DNA of 64,000 nt from Dendrophyllia cribrosa (Eukaryota > Cnidaria > Anthozoa > Scleractinia > Dendrophylliidae), in assembly GCA_024195265.1 (NCBI GenBank), contig JAJLRJ010000006.1, positions 4,000,407 through 4,064,406 of the forward strand. The letters are read 5' to 3'. The notes beneath the pieces are model-generated. The model did no database searches. It was not told the DNA's origin and saw only the letters and a list, made by a program, of their open reading frames with translations. Position 1 is the stretch's first letter, and every line of letters begins with the position of its first letter. Positions 1 to 28,972 of this stretch are shown here, piece by piece. The position numbers were made by a program, and so were the translations under genes.

Positions 1-35
1 TATCACTAGCCTGCGTAACAAGCGCATAAAAAAAA

Positions 36-101
36 TATGGGCGCAAGAAAGAACTGGGCACGCGTGGGTCCCTCGCGCGCCCGTTCTTTCTTGCGCCCAT
101 A
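36..101. repeat. Short hairpin (inverted repeat)
   Basis: Two 19-base arms beginning TATGGGCGCAAGAAAG pair across a GC-rich loop of about 28 bases. It lies in the downstream intron of the collagen-Ig gene. It is probably a small foldback or MITE; no target duplication was identified. Confidence 0.7.
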
Positions 102-109
102 CTATCACA

Positions 110-250
110 AGAAAGTACTGCTCAGTAGTTTTCGTTTTAATGGTCAAACTTTCATCCACAGACTCAAACGTAGTATCCTCTTGTACATCATATAAGTAAA
201 CAGTACGACAGGAAAGTACTGCTCAGCAACTTTCACTCGAATGGTCACAC
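110..250. repeat. Diverged copies of the CAGACTC repeat family
   Basis: Two imperfect units carry AAAGTACTGCTCAG and TTCATCCACAGACTC, the core words of the 88-bp repeat at 8466-8986. They are older, diverged relatives of that family. Confidence 0.55.
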
Positions 251-390
251 TTTATAATCCAAACCACAGCCTCGACTCCTTGTACCAGCTGGAGTGTTTT
301 ATAATCCAAACCACAGCCTCGACTCCTTGTACCAGCTGGAGTGTTTTATAATCCAAACCACAGCCTCGACTCCTTGTACCAGCTGGAGTG
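251..390. repeat. 47-bp tandem repeat, three copies
   Basis: Three nearly identical head-to-tail units begin at 251, 298 and 345, each starting TTTATAATCCAAACC and ending CAGCTGGAGTG. They are in intron sequence just downstream of the collagen-Ig exon. Confidence 0.9.
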
Positions 391-466
391 CTTTTCAGTC
401 GAGTGTCGAAATGAACATAAAGCCAAATTATTAATCATTTGGAGGCAAGAGAGCCTTATTGCTCAC

Positions 467-1048
467 CTTGAACAGTTAATGTTGCCGATGATGTTATTAT
501 TCCAAGAAAATTTCTTGCTATACATGTGTACATTCCCTCATCTTGTGACGTCACATCTGAAATCATCAGGCCTCCACGTGATTGCACAATTCGCTTGTCC
601 GCCGAAAGACTGGAATTCCGTTTCAGCCACGTGACCTGAGGTGCCGGATTTCCTTTTACCTCGCACTGAAATGAGGCAACACCATTTTCTTTTACCACCA
701 TGGACACCGGAGATGACACAATATAAGGGGCTGCGATGGATTCACCAGGATCACCCTTGGGTCCTTGAGGGCCCTGATCGCCTTTAGGTCCAGGAGGTCC
801 CTGATCTCCTTGAGCACCTTTGTCTCCTTGGAATCCCTGTGGTCCCTGAAGCCCAGGCGGACCATGTTTGCCTGGGGGACCAGGCCTGCCTCGTTTTCCC
901 CTGATTCCTTTCGGGCATTGCACAGGGCAGGCCAGCCTACCCAAAGCATGTATCAGTCCTCTGACGTCATCTGGACTTATAGCTTTGCTGTCGTTTACTT
1001 CCTTGCCGAGATTTCCTAGATTGCGTTTGTGACGAATGTGTATCAATT
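467..1048 (-). CDS. Exon 2 of collagen-Ig gene: collagen helix and Ig domain
   Basis: The acceptor is a poly-T tract followed by GCAG, with the first exon base at 1048. The donor GTGAGC begins at 466. It enters in phase 1, matching exon 1. One exon encodes the stalk, all 19 Gly-X-Y triplets and a whole Ig domain. Confidence 0.85.
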
Positions 1049-2146
1049 CTGCAAAAAAAAAAACCTTCATCTTGTGAATCAGGAATTATGTCACGCCATT
1101 TAAGCAATTCTGTCGCATACACATTGGACTCGAATTCAATGAAACCTCAAAAATGTTTTTTGATGATAGCACTAAGGAAAAACCTCAACCGACAAAATAG
1201 TCAAACTGAAACGGGCGCTTGCGGGCGGATAGAATTTATTATATCAGTTTACATGACAGTAGAGACGTGATCTCATTGTTATTTGTGTATTTCGTTCATA
1301 TTTTTTAAATTTAGTAGGAATAGCCCCTTTCGTTGAATTTTTTTCTGAAATTTAACGATGAGGAAAAGAACCTTCTTTCTCCCTTCTGAACCATGCAAAA
1401 CTTTCAGAAGGAAGAAAGCTGTAATTCACTTTACGGTAAATCCGTTCACTGCCGAAACTTTCAAAAAGCCATAAAATACTCTAGATTTTTGCAAGACGAA
1501 GAAACACGCAATATTTTTAATCTTGCATGTTTTAAATCTTTCACTCCTTGAGTCAATTGTGGAGACATATAGTGAAATTCTAACTTTTGTGTTTGCAACG
1601 AAATCACATATGGTGTGACCATTCTAGCCTGTGAACAAGCTTCTTTTTGGGGAATTGGGTTAGGTCAGTCCGCGCTCGGCGAGCGAACCTAACCCATATC
1701 CCCCAAAAGAAGCCTGTTCACAGGCTAGACCATTCAATTGAAACCTCTTCGGCAGTACTTTTGCATGGCACCTTTTCAGCTTTTTGTTTTTTAATATTTA
1801 GCAAATAAAATCTGGAATTTTTTCTTGAATTTTGATATTCACTCTTGGGAGTTACAGGGTTGTGGTATCCTTGGCTTGGTCTGATTACAGTGTTTTCTCA
1901 CTAACCTTTTTCTGAGTCGTGGCGTAACATATTCAACACAGAAGCAATCGGCTCGTCATGTACAGATGTTCTTGGTATATATATGAAATTTTGATCCCTT
2001 TGTTGAGTCAAAACTTGAAGCATTTGTCGATGAGCGTGAAGTTCGATCTCGACGTGAATCAGCGCCACGAAGCAAACGGCAAAGGATATAAATACTGATG
2101 AAAACACCACAGTGTTGGAGAACGGCCCCCGTTTTGATTTCTCCAT
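467..2146 (-). CDS. Collagen-Ig type II membrane protein, 5' part (colmedin/gliomedin-like)
   Basis: Two exons join in phase (1906-2146, then 467-1048) to give 274 residues, and the gene runs off the left edge of the window. Residues about 11-31 form one hydrophobic segment after a basic N-terminus, which suggests type II membrane topology. After a stalk with the motif ACPVQCPKG comes an uninterrupted run of 19 Gly-X-Y triplets (about 128-184). An I-set Ig domain follows, with Cys in FQCEVKG, Trp in VTWLK and the DEGMYTC motif. Exon 2 ends in a phase-1 donor (G|GTGAG), so more exons must follow. Transmembrane plus collagen is the architecture of colmedins and gliomedin, which end in an olfactomedin domain; that domain would lie outside the window and is inferred. 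Likely role: cell-surface or shed matrix protein. The first ATG is assumed to be the start. Confidence 0.8.
1623..1729. mobile_element. Foldback MITE with TCTAGCCTGTGAACA termini
   Basis: The arms TCTAGCCTGTGAACA and their inverse enclose a second paired segment (CCTAACCC with GGGTTAGG) and a short loop. The whole 107 bp can fold into one long hairpin. Confidence 0.75.
1735..1860 (-). mobile_element. piggyBac-type MITE fragment (88-bp repeat family)
   Basis: On the minus strand this reads AACTCCCAAGAGTG, then CAAAATTCAAGAAAAA, then one truncated internal unit (CATGCAAAAGTACTGC). This matches the left end and first unit of the complete element at 55685-55975. It is one-ended. Confidence 0.7.
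1906..2146 (-). CDS. Exon 1 of collagen-Ig gene: cytoplasmic tail and TM segment
   Basis: It starts at the ATG at 2146 and ends at donor AAAG|GTTAG (last base 1906, phase 1). It encodes 80 residues: a short basic tail, a hydrophobic helix and the start of the extracellular stalk. Confidence 0.8.
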
Positions 2147-2540
2147 AAGAGCAGTTTCAGTTTGGATCGCAAAAACCAGCGAATGAAGGACTTGAAAACA
2201 ACTCAGCTTTAAGTTGAGTTTTGTGTCGATCAGCAGTTCAGAAAAATGTATTTAAAATAGTGAACGTGCGTGTTGGTCAAGTTTCTAATTCCGTTTTCCT
2301 CTTCGATCTTGTCACGGTCTGTCACAAGTTCCGCTTGCGCTTGCGTGTGATTTCATTGGCTGTTTTCGAAATGTTTGAGACGTTCCCATCATGATCACTA
2401 CGATTATATTTTTAACCCAATTAATTCATGCAGTGCGGTCAGGAAATTCAGGTCACATCCTGACCTGGATTTGGGGAATAGCCAACGGTGTACTTTACTT
2501 ATTGGGTCACGTTACCATATACACCGGAGTCAAATAGATC
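2147..2540. other. 5' flank of the collagen-Ig gene
   Basis: No coding sequence or clear repeat was seen. By position it should hold the 5' UTR and promoter of the minus-strand gene. No TATA box could be assigned. Confidence 0.4.
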
Positions 2541-2554
2541 ATGCACAACGCAGG

Positions 2555-3010
2555 AGCTATGCCCAGGGGGGAGGGGTGGGGGGAAGGGAAACTCATATTT
2601 TACTGGGTATGTGCCGCTGTGAAGGGTATGGTTTTCAAGCAGTTTAGTCTGGGATAGGGCATAGAAATCAGAGAGTTTTAGTCTAGAATAGGGTATCATT
2701 TTCCAGGAAACTGATCAGAGGTATGAAGAAAAAGTTTCTGGGAAAAAGCGAGTTTGTAGACCGCAAGCTGTCGCCCTTTTCTCCTCAGTGCCACGCGCGA
2801 GGACGCGCGAGAGCGTACATTTTGTAATTATGCAAATTGATGTAAAAACGAGAAGGGATTGGGGCTCGGGCTAACGCCCTCGTTCCTCGCGGCTCGTATA
2901 TTACGCCATTCTCGGATGATTTAAAGAAAAATAAGAGACTGCTCGCAGTCTAGCGAGTTTGGGATAGGGTGGAGATTTTTCATGTCTAGACTAGAATAGG
3001 GTTGCAAAAT
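2555..3010. repeat. Fragments of the G-run MITE family and a CTCGCAGTCT repeat
   Basis: A G-rich run followed by words such as TGTGCCGCTG, TAGTCTGGGATAGGG and TCTAGAATAGGGTATC matches the interior of the element at 59691-60135. It is interrupted at 2876-2951 by a second repeat (GCCCTCGTTCCTCGCG to GACTGCTCGCAGTCT), which recurs at 7669-7750. Both are decayed. Confidence 0.6.
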
Positions 3011-3350
3011 GCAGCTGAACGTGTGGTGTATGAAAAGAGTTTCAGCAGAGAGGAGAGACAAGCGGAGGAAAGAAGGAGGAGAGTTGGGTTCTACCTGAAT
3101 GCTATTTTTCCGCCACCTAACATGGCTTTCATGGAAATATCTTGTTCACGTTTCAAGCAATCCAAAAACTCTCCGCTTAAAATATAAATCGATGTTATGG
3201 GTGGTTTTGTAAATTTTGGGGTGATTTTTGGGTATTTTTAGGGGGAAACAGTTTTTCTCAAAGGATTTGTAAAATTTAGAGAAATCAGAAATTTTGAAGC
3301 CGGATTTATGAAGTTTTAAAATTAGAATTTGTAGTTAATAACTAATAGAG

Positions 3351-4746
3351 GGACACTAAGTTGAGGGTGTGAATGGGGTTAACCGACTAGCGACAAAGGG
3401 CGAAAAATATTACTGACTACCGATAAAACGAGGAAAAAATTACCGACTAGCGACAAATAAATTCTAACCGACAACCGACATGGTCCGACGTGAAGGGGTT
3501 TTTATTAGCAGCGGCGGGCTCATTTCTAGAACAGCGGCTCGTGAGCGAGCCGACGAGACGCCCTGCTGTTGTGTCATGATTCTCAGATACTTTTGCCTAA
3601 ACTTTTGCCTGGTTTTGAGACGTCAATATAAAGTCGTATTGACGTCTCAAAAGTCAGCCTGTGATTGGTTGAAAACTTTCTGCGGCAATTTAATGGGTTC
3701 CTTCCCTAGAAAAGAAAAGCTTCAACTTATCTTCAAAGTAAGGGCTAAAATGTTAATTACTTTGTCAAGTTTGGTAGATAAAACAACACTGTATTCAATG
3801 AAACGATCCTTTCCATTGAAAGTTAACGATGAGATGGGTTTTAAATATCTTTTTGTTTGTTTGAACAGTTTGTTTACATCAAACTGCAGTGCTATGCTCG
3901 CGCTAATCACGCCACAACGCGTTGTTAGCATACAATTTGTGGACGAAGGGGATGTTTCTGAGGTGTTTGAGGATCACAGGGAAGTACAAATTGATGAGTA
4001 TGAGACAGATTCAGATGACGAGGAATCAGATTTTGAAGAACATTCAGAGCTTGTCAATAGAGCGTGTGTTACACGATCCGGCAGGGCTGTTCGTGCATTT
4101 GTGCGTCTCGACATGTGAGGGTAAGAGGTAATAATAGTTGTAAAATCATAAAAGATCCATTAAACGGTGCAGATTGATACGCATGGCAGCGAAATTTTTG
4201 GCAAAAAAACCAAAGAAACCCCACAGTAAAACCACGAGAGCCGTTGAATAATAAGTGTTTGTGGACGTCTTGGGAAAAAAAGGACTTCCGTAGCTAACAA
4301 AATTACGTATCCCAAAGGCTAAAGTGGGCATTTCACTCTTGTCAAATTTACCTCTCTTGATTTACTTCGATGCCCTGTAATCGACAGGAAAACAAATTCA
4401 CATCTAGAATAAAAGCTTTGGTGATTTTATCGGTATACTAGATTTGCAAATAAAAGTGGGGTAGACGATCACGTTGCTAAAAAACAGAGTTAACTAGGTT
4501 TAAGTGCAATCAAATAATGAATTATTACAAGTTTTACACTTCGTCTAGAGTTTAAAAACTTAAAACTGCGCAAATTACATAACAAATGTGAATAATTAAC
4601 TTGCATGATCTTGCATTTTTAATTATTAACTGAGATTTACCGACAACCGACAAAGGTCGAAAATTTTAACCGACAACCGACAAAGTAATGAAATTTTAAC
4701 CGACAACCGACATGTGGACCCCCCCATTCAGACCCTCTAAGTTAGT
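3351..4746 (+). mobile_element. 1.4-kb TIR element with CCGACAACCGACA end repeats
   Basis: Imperfect terminal inverted repeats of about 28 bp pair GGACACTAAGTTGAGGG at the left with the inverse of CCCTCTAAGTTAGTCC at the right. Just inside each end are several copies of CCGACAACCGACA or a variant in the same orientation as the TIR, a pattern seen in transposons with subterminal transposase sites. It encloses one long ORF (3480-4118). The superfamily was not recognised. Confidence 0.65.
3480..4118 (+). CDS. ORF inside the 3351-4746 element, unknown function
   Basis: This 212-codon ORF fills most of the element, and its ATG overlaps the last CCGACA repeat. The N-terminal half has no clear composition. 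The C-terminal third is acidic (DSDDEESDFEEH) and is followed by the basic motif TRSGRAVRAF near the stop. The acidic-then-TRSGR ending looks designed rather than random, so I think it is a real, possibly terminal, exon of an element gene. I do not recognise the family, and no Zn-finger or DDE motif is visible. Confidence 0.4.
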   Translation: MVRREGVFISSGGLISRTAARERADETPCCCVMILRYFCLNFCLVLRRQYKVVLTSQKSACDWLKTFCGNLMGSFPRKEKLQLIFKVRAKMLITLSSLVDKTTLYSMKRSFPLKVNDEMGFKYLFVCLNSLFTSNCSAMLALITPQRVVSIQFVDEGDVSEVFEDHREVQIDEYETDSDDEESDFEEHSELVNRACVTRSGRAVRAFVRLDM

Positions 4747-4950
4747 CCACTAACAACCTGGGGTGCTCTTGCGTGGGTATCAACTATCTGTTGGTGTTCC
4801 AAAAATCATTTTCTTTCTTCTATCCCGCCTTCTTTAAACCTCTTAAAATTTCATTTAGATTCAGGTAAAACCCCGTCTTAATAGGGGTTAATATGAGGTT
4901 TTAGTACGTCTTTGGGTGGTCACAGGTGGGTCAGTTTGAAAAAGTCCTTA

Positions 4951-5186
4951 GGCCCCGTTTACACGGGTCCGGACAAATTTTTGCACGGACAAAAACTTGC
5001 ACGGTTCCACCTTGCGTTTACACGGGACCGGTGGAACTGGACGAATTTTTGAACGGCTAAGTGTGCAAGTTCCGTGTAAACACCACTGCAATCTGTAACA
5101 GAATTTGCACGGATCCGTGTAAACAGGTGGTCTAGGAACAAAATTCGTCCGTGCAAAAATTTGTCCGGACCCGTGTAAACGGGGCC
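4951..5186. mobile_element. 236-bp Harbinger-type MITE, TSD TTA
   Basis: Near-perfect terminal inverted repeats of about 40 bp start GGCCCCGTTTACACGGGTCC. They are flanked by TTA at 4948-4950 and 5187-5189. A 3-bp TTA/TAA duplication with GG-starting TIRs is the signature of PIF/Harbinger elements. It is non-coding. Confidence 0.9.
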
Positions 5187-5624
5187 TTAGTTGCAGCTAT
5201 TTGGCCACCTTTTTAGGGTAAAGAAAATGTCATTATTACTTTCAAAACTTCAGTGTTAATACGATAAAAGGTGCCACGCCAATAACACGCGATTCTGGTC
5301 CCTTTTAGGGGAATTTTACATTTAATGAGTTTCATTTACATGGTATAAAAATTATTTTTTTTCACTAACTCTATCCAGCATTAGTCGAAAGAACATTTCA
5401 GTGGTCACCTCTATCGCGTTTTGCGAAACAAACTGACCTTGTACTTATCCATTATCACTTTAGATAGGTAAATTACTGCAGTCTATAAGTGTTAATAAAT
5501 TAACGAAGATTTTCAAAGAAATATCAATCCATCCTCAGCAAGTTTCCTGGTCGATCGCTCTTTCTAGGTTGCTTTCCGTTAGCCCCTTGGTAACTGGTTC
5601 CCGGAAGACCCCACGTGGTATTTC

Positions 5625-24137
<18,513 letters not shown>

Positions 24138-24450
24138 TTAGTTTAGGAGATTGCAAGTATATCGACATGACCTCAGTTAACATCTCAGCGGTAGCACTGA
24201 CAGTCTTATGCGCAACGCAGAAAATTTGCCCAGTCCCTTCTCGTCCAAGGCAAACTAACTCAGTTATTACTTTCTTACGTGGTCAGATCAGCCTTGCAGT
24301 TCATTGTTTTTGTTTCAGTTATTCCAGTCCATTATAGGACTAGAAATACGTGTCTCGCAGAACTTCGTGAAACTTGGGAGAGGGCTCACCGCAAAATTGT
24401 AGGGACGGGGAAGGGAAAGATGTAATTTCTGGTTTCGCTGGAGAGGCTGG
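24138..24450. promoter_or_regulatory. Probable SPAST 5' UTR and promoter region
   Basis: This is assigned only from position upstream of the spastin ATG. No TATA box or initiator was recognised. Confidence 0.35.
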
Positions 24451-24458
24451 GTGAATGG

Positions 24459-24472
24459 TTCGGGGCCGGGGG

Positions 24473-24505
<33 letters not shown>

Positions 24506-24852
24506 ACTCCCTGTAATGGAGTACGGGGATGCTCCGCCCGAAAGGGTAGGGATTTAACGAGTTAAAGTATATGAAAAGGGTAGGGATTTCACGAACTATA
24601 GTAAAGGGTAGCGAAAATACGTGTTGAAGTATAAAAAAGTAGAAAAACCGCCATTTAAGCATTATAAAAAGGGCCTTTTAAAATATATCAAACAGACGCA
24701 AGTAAAGGCTATATGAAAGGGGTACCATTTTCAATGAAAGGTATATGAAAGGGGTACCTTTTCTGTCAAAAACGGTATATGAAAGGGTAAGGGTTTGGAT
24801 CTCGGGGCGGAGCATCCCCGTACAAAACTTTGTTGAGAATCCCCCCCCCCGG
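24459..24852. mobile_element. G-run/C-run MITE, copy 1, TSD GTGAATGG
   Basis: It has a long G run at the left and a C run at the right, with inner inverted parts GGGGATGCTCCGCCC and GGGCGGAGCATCCCC separated by A-rich AAGGGTAGGGATTT repeats. GTGAATGG occurs at 24451-24458 and 24853-24860, a perfect 8-bp duplication. Confidence 0.85.
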
Positions 24853-24860
24853 GTGAATGG

Positions 24861-25310
24861 CCACAATGGCCCCGAAATTTGAAATTGAGACATTCCCGTT
24901 CCCAGTCGTTCGTCACACTGAATGACGTCAATTGGAACTTTGTCGCGGTTTTGTTAAAGGCAACTCGAGATTCCACCGCCATACACGGGCGACAAATTTA
25001 TCAACCTACATTTTATTTTGAGGGGGGAGGGAGGAAAGGGGTTGGACAAATACCAAAAATAATCAAGATCAATTTGCGTAAATTGAAGTTTTTACTGTAG
25101 CGTTTGTTGCAGAGAAGGATTTGCCAAGATACTAAAACAGTCTATCTGTCTTTCTTCATTAATGTAATGATTTGGAATCACGTAAAAACTAAGTCTACCG
25201 TCCAAACCCGGACCGCGGCTTCCTATCTTATGTGAACCGGCGATGCTTATTTTATCAAAATCTGTTCCTTAAGAACTTGCATTTTACAAAATCGCGCTGG
25301 CTATAAATCC
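24861..25310. other. No feature recognised
   Basis: I see no gene or repeat I can support between the two G-run MITEs. Confidence 0.4.
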
Positions 25311-25668
25311 AGGGGGGGAGTACTCCGCAATGTTTTAGGTGGGTTGTTTAACTGGGACCTAAGAATCTCTTCCCCATCTCAGACCTAAAATTTCTATTTT
25401 CACTACCCCATCTCATCGCTTTATACAAAAAAAGGGGTTTGTTTACACAAATTGACAAAATTAGGCGTCAAACCCATACACGCTCTGATTGGATCGAGTG
25501 AAACTTCCACAGGCACGGTTCCAGATGAAAAATGTACCGGAAAAAATGACAAAACATTTGATTCGAAAATTAAACGGAAAACGTATACCCCATCTCAAAC
25601 CTATAGTCAAAAACCCGACCCCATCCAGCGGCACATACCTGTATAGCTTATATATGGGAGTACCTCCC

Positions 25669-25704
<36 letters not shown>
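25311..25704. mobile_element. G-run/C-run MITE, copy 2
   Basis: It starts AGGGGGGGAGTACTCCGC and ends GGGAGTACCTCCC followed by a run of about 30 C. The interior has CCCCATCTC words and GGCACATACCTGTATAGC, shared with the copy at 59691-60135. Confidence 0.8.
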
Positions 25705-27286
25705 CCCGATTTATTGAATAAAATGGTTACTCTGGTAACCATTTTAATAAAGATGTAGTCAAACATGCAACTAAAAATCTAACGATAAAAGGCAAGGACG
25801 TTTCGATGTCGATCATCATGACACGGCCGTTACACTCAAACTGAAGTTTAAATAAATGAATTGTCCTTACGTATATATGTCAATGGTCACTTACGATTAG
25901 CATAAAAATCGACTAAGAAAGCAGCTTAGCGCTGATGGAGTTTAATTAATTATTCAGATAAGGTCTCAGTTCTCTAATTAAAAGCATTTCAAACGAAAGA
26001 CAATCAAAACTTGTTTAATTTTGACACTTTTTCAAGACGAAAATCTGATTGCCAAGGTCTTCCGGCGGTACCCTGCGAGCAGAGCCTCTTTCGATCCTCC
26101 TAGAAAAATCGGGATCCCGATCCCGATTATTCTAGGAGGATCGAAAGAGGCTCTGCTCGCAGGGTATTCCGCGGATGATACAGTGTTTGTCTTGGATAAA
26201 AAAATGAATACTGTCGAAAAGCCACCAATAGTTTGGTGGGGCTCAGTTCTGTCAGTTGAGAGAACTTTTATGGCTCCACCCTGATAAAAATATATAAAAT
26301 GCATACTCTAAACACATATATACGGATCACAGTGTTCCCTTGATGGAGAAGCTTATCGGAGATTTATTTGATGTATAAATATTTAATTACCTTAAATTGA
26401 AGAAAAAACCTATTTAGTTGGAAATTTGTATTTTTCTTCATATAACCGTGCTTTTTAACATAATCTCTTGAAGAAGTCTAGAGTTGTAGCCGAAACGTCG
26501 GGATTTTTTAGGTATATATTTTATTCATCTTAAGCTTAAATAATGGATTCGAAACGTGACTTCACTTTAAACTGTGAAACCGGCTGTATTAACCTCGCCT
26601 ATTAATATATTTGGCTCAACTATTCAACTAAGACGGAGCCCTTTTACTGTTCACCTTGTTTGCATTGACGTACGCGTCAGCTGATTTTCCTATCAAAACG
26701 TAGCGCGCGCAGCTCACCGGAAATAAAAATACTGCGTAAAATCGCGCGAACCGGAAATAAATCGTGCATAAAATATTCCTCTTTATCTCAAAAATTTGCT
26801 CGGTGACCTATGTTGAAATTTTGCATGCAAGTAGCATTCATCTTTATCTAACATTTGAGACATTTTAGAAAAAAACTGTACAGTGGAATTTTTTTAAATC
26901 TTTAAAAGGCCTTTTTCGATTTATCTCGATTTCCACAATACAGATTTTTTTCAAATTTACACAGGAAGTGAAGAATATTGCAAACTTTTAAAAACGCTTA
27001 TTAAAAACATAGGTCACCGAGTTAGTTTTAAAGATATATTTAAAAAACTGACTTTTGAGGGGTATGTCTTTGGAGGGTTACAGTTACCATGACAACAGAT
27101 ATGACGTCATAAATGGTCTTGAAGGAAACTTAAACAACCCTGTCATAAGCTTATCTATAATTTGTTTCAAAGACTAATACCATAAAATTTTAATGTTTAA
27201 TTGTTCTGACATGTACATAAGCTGTAAGAAACCCTTTCGAGCCCCCTTAAACGTCAATTGATTTATTAAATTACCACCAAGAAATA
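25705..27286. other. Intergenic stretch with one hairpin
   Basis: Only the hairpin at 26062-26173 and AT-rich sequence were seen. No coding signal was found. Confidence 0.5.
26062..26173. repeat. Near-perfect 112-bp hairpin
   Basis: The left arm TACCCTGCGAGCAGAGCCTC pairs with its inverse at the right, and pairing continues through CGATCCTCCTAGAA to a GATC centre with almost no loop. Such perfect arms suggest a recent insertion or an extrudable cruciform. Confidence 0.9.
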
Positions 27287-27632
27287 CCGTAATGATTCGA
27301 TTTAGCGCCCGGGACGCATATTTACTTTTGCTAGGGCGCTTATTAGAGAGGGTCGCTTATTGGGAGGGGGCGCTTGTTTCTATTTTGAGAAAATCATGCG
27401 AGAGTGAAAAAGCACTTAAATGAACAATAGAACAAAATTTACAATTCGCATAGTTAGAACAACGGTAACAATGGTTCACATAATAAGAATATAATTCGCT
27501 ATTATACTTCAAGGTCTTCAATGACACTTTCTTCGATAAGATAGCTTTCTGACGTAGCATCTCCAAAAGGTGGCGCTTATTATAGAAGGGGGGCGCTTAT
27601 TGGAAGGAGGGCGCTAAATCGAATCATTACGG
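27287..27632. mobile_element. 346-bp MITE with perfect 24-bp TIRs
   Basis: CCGTAATGATTCGATTTAGC plus GCCC at the left is exactly inverted at the right. Inside each end lie GGGCGCTTATT repeats. It is non-coding. Confidence 0.85.
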
Positions 27633-28138
27633 GAAGAATTTATTATTTCACGTGTAACTAATCAGTTTACAAACTAAAAATGCAGAGACAAATGAATTAA
27701 ATATGAGCTATAAGCAAGATCCTTGAAGTTCAGGACAATGGTAGTTTAAATAATTGATTAGAAACGTTAGTGAACGTAATTAACTAATTGCGATACCTGC
27801 TGTTGGAACCCGTGTTTCGTATATTTCGACGAAAACAACAACTGATACCAAGCTTTAGTCACCGGCAGGATACGAGTTCTTTTCAGCTAAGAAAAAAAAG
27901 TATAATCATCACCCAGGCTTTAAATTCCATTCTGGTAAGGGAACTTCAACTTTTTCATATTACAATAACAATAATAACTCCGAAGAATAACAAGTAAGGC
28001 TTATAATAATTTTAAATGAAACCACGACTTTTTCGGGGAACTGAGGGTCCGGGGAAACAAAACTCAATGTTTCCCTTTTGGAATTACGTATAGCAAGTCT
28101 AGATAAAATCAGATAACAGAATCAGTGATACTGAAATA

Positions 28139-28239
28139 ATGTAGATATGTTATTATATTATTACTTTACTAACATTTGAAGATATGTTATAATCTGACGA
28201 TTTTTTTCGGTATATATATTTCGAAAGACGGTATTTTAA
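28139..28239. repeat. Intact unit of a local duplication (empty target site)
   Basis: This about 100-bp segment (with CATTTGAAGATATG, GATTTTTTTCGGTATA and TATATTTCGAAAGACGG) is duplicated at 28920-33060. There it is split by three insertions, so this copy preserves the uninterrupted sequence. Confidence 0.8.
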
Positions 28240-28896
28240 GGTTACCGTGTACCTTCAGATCGACCATTTTATTAAATTTTTTTTTGGGCATCAAAATAAA
28301 GTTTACAGAATGAACATTCATCCAAAAAAAATTATCGAAAAATAGTGAAAATTGACGGGGAAATGATGGTATAACGTTTTGAACGGAAGCAAAAGTTTCT
28401 CTTTTGATTGATTTAGCGGCGCTGTTTTCTCAAAGTTAATTTTTCGCTTAAGGGAATTTGTTCGATTTTCCTCAAATTTGGAAGGAAGCTAGGCTAACAT
28501 ATAATCAACAAAAACGTGTCGGCGAATTTCTTATTCCCGAAAACTTTTTCCTCAAGAGCCATTTCCGTGCGATCACTCCAATTTTTTTTTCTCCCTTTTT
28601 CGAAAATATTCTGTAACTTTTCACTGCAATTGAATATGTGTCCGGAAACTCGAAAACAAATCAAATTAGCAAAATACAATAATCGCTTTGAGTTACAGCG
28701 TTTTAAAGCTGATTCGGACGTTCGAATTTAGACGTCGTAAAAAATTCGACAATTCATTTTATTACCAAATAGTTTCCATATTTAGATAGCCAGCTCTATA
28801 AGCTTTAATTTGATATCTGGGTTTAGGTATATTAAGCGTAATCTTAAGACGCTAGAGCTGTTATACTGGAGACACCCCTGAACGTACACGGTAACC
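28240..28896. mobile_element. 657-bp TTAA-flanked MITE
   Basis: Terminal inverted repeats GGTTACCGTGTAC and GTACACGGTAACC lie directly between TTAA at 28236-28239 and TTAA at 28897-28900. The TTAA target is typical of piggyBac-class transposition. It separates the two units of the local duplication. Confidence 0.85.
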
Positions 28897-28972
28897 TTAA
28901 ATGTAAATGTTTTATAGATAATAATGAAGATATGTCTTTTTTATATTATTATTTTACTACCATTTGAAGATA

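Larger units (their letters stand above)
1049..1905 (-). other. Intron 1 of collagen-Ig gene
   Basis: This 857-bp intron holds a hairpin MITE (1623-1729) and a piggyBac-type MITE fragment (1735-1860). No coding sequence was seen in it. Confidence 0.8.

Noticed and set aside
24315..25766. Proline- or glycine-rich ORFs near 24.5 and 25.6 kb
   Set aside because: They are produced by the G and C runs of the two MITEs.
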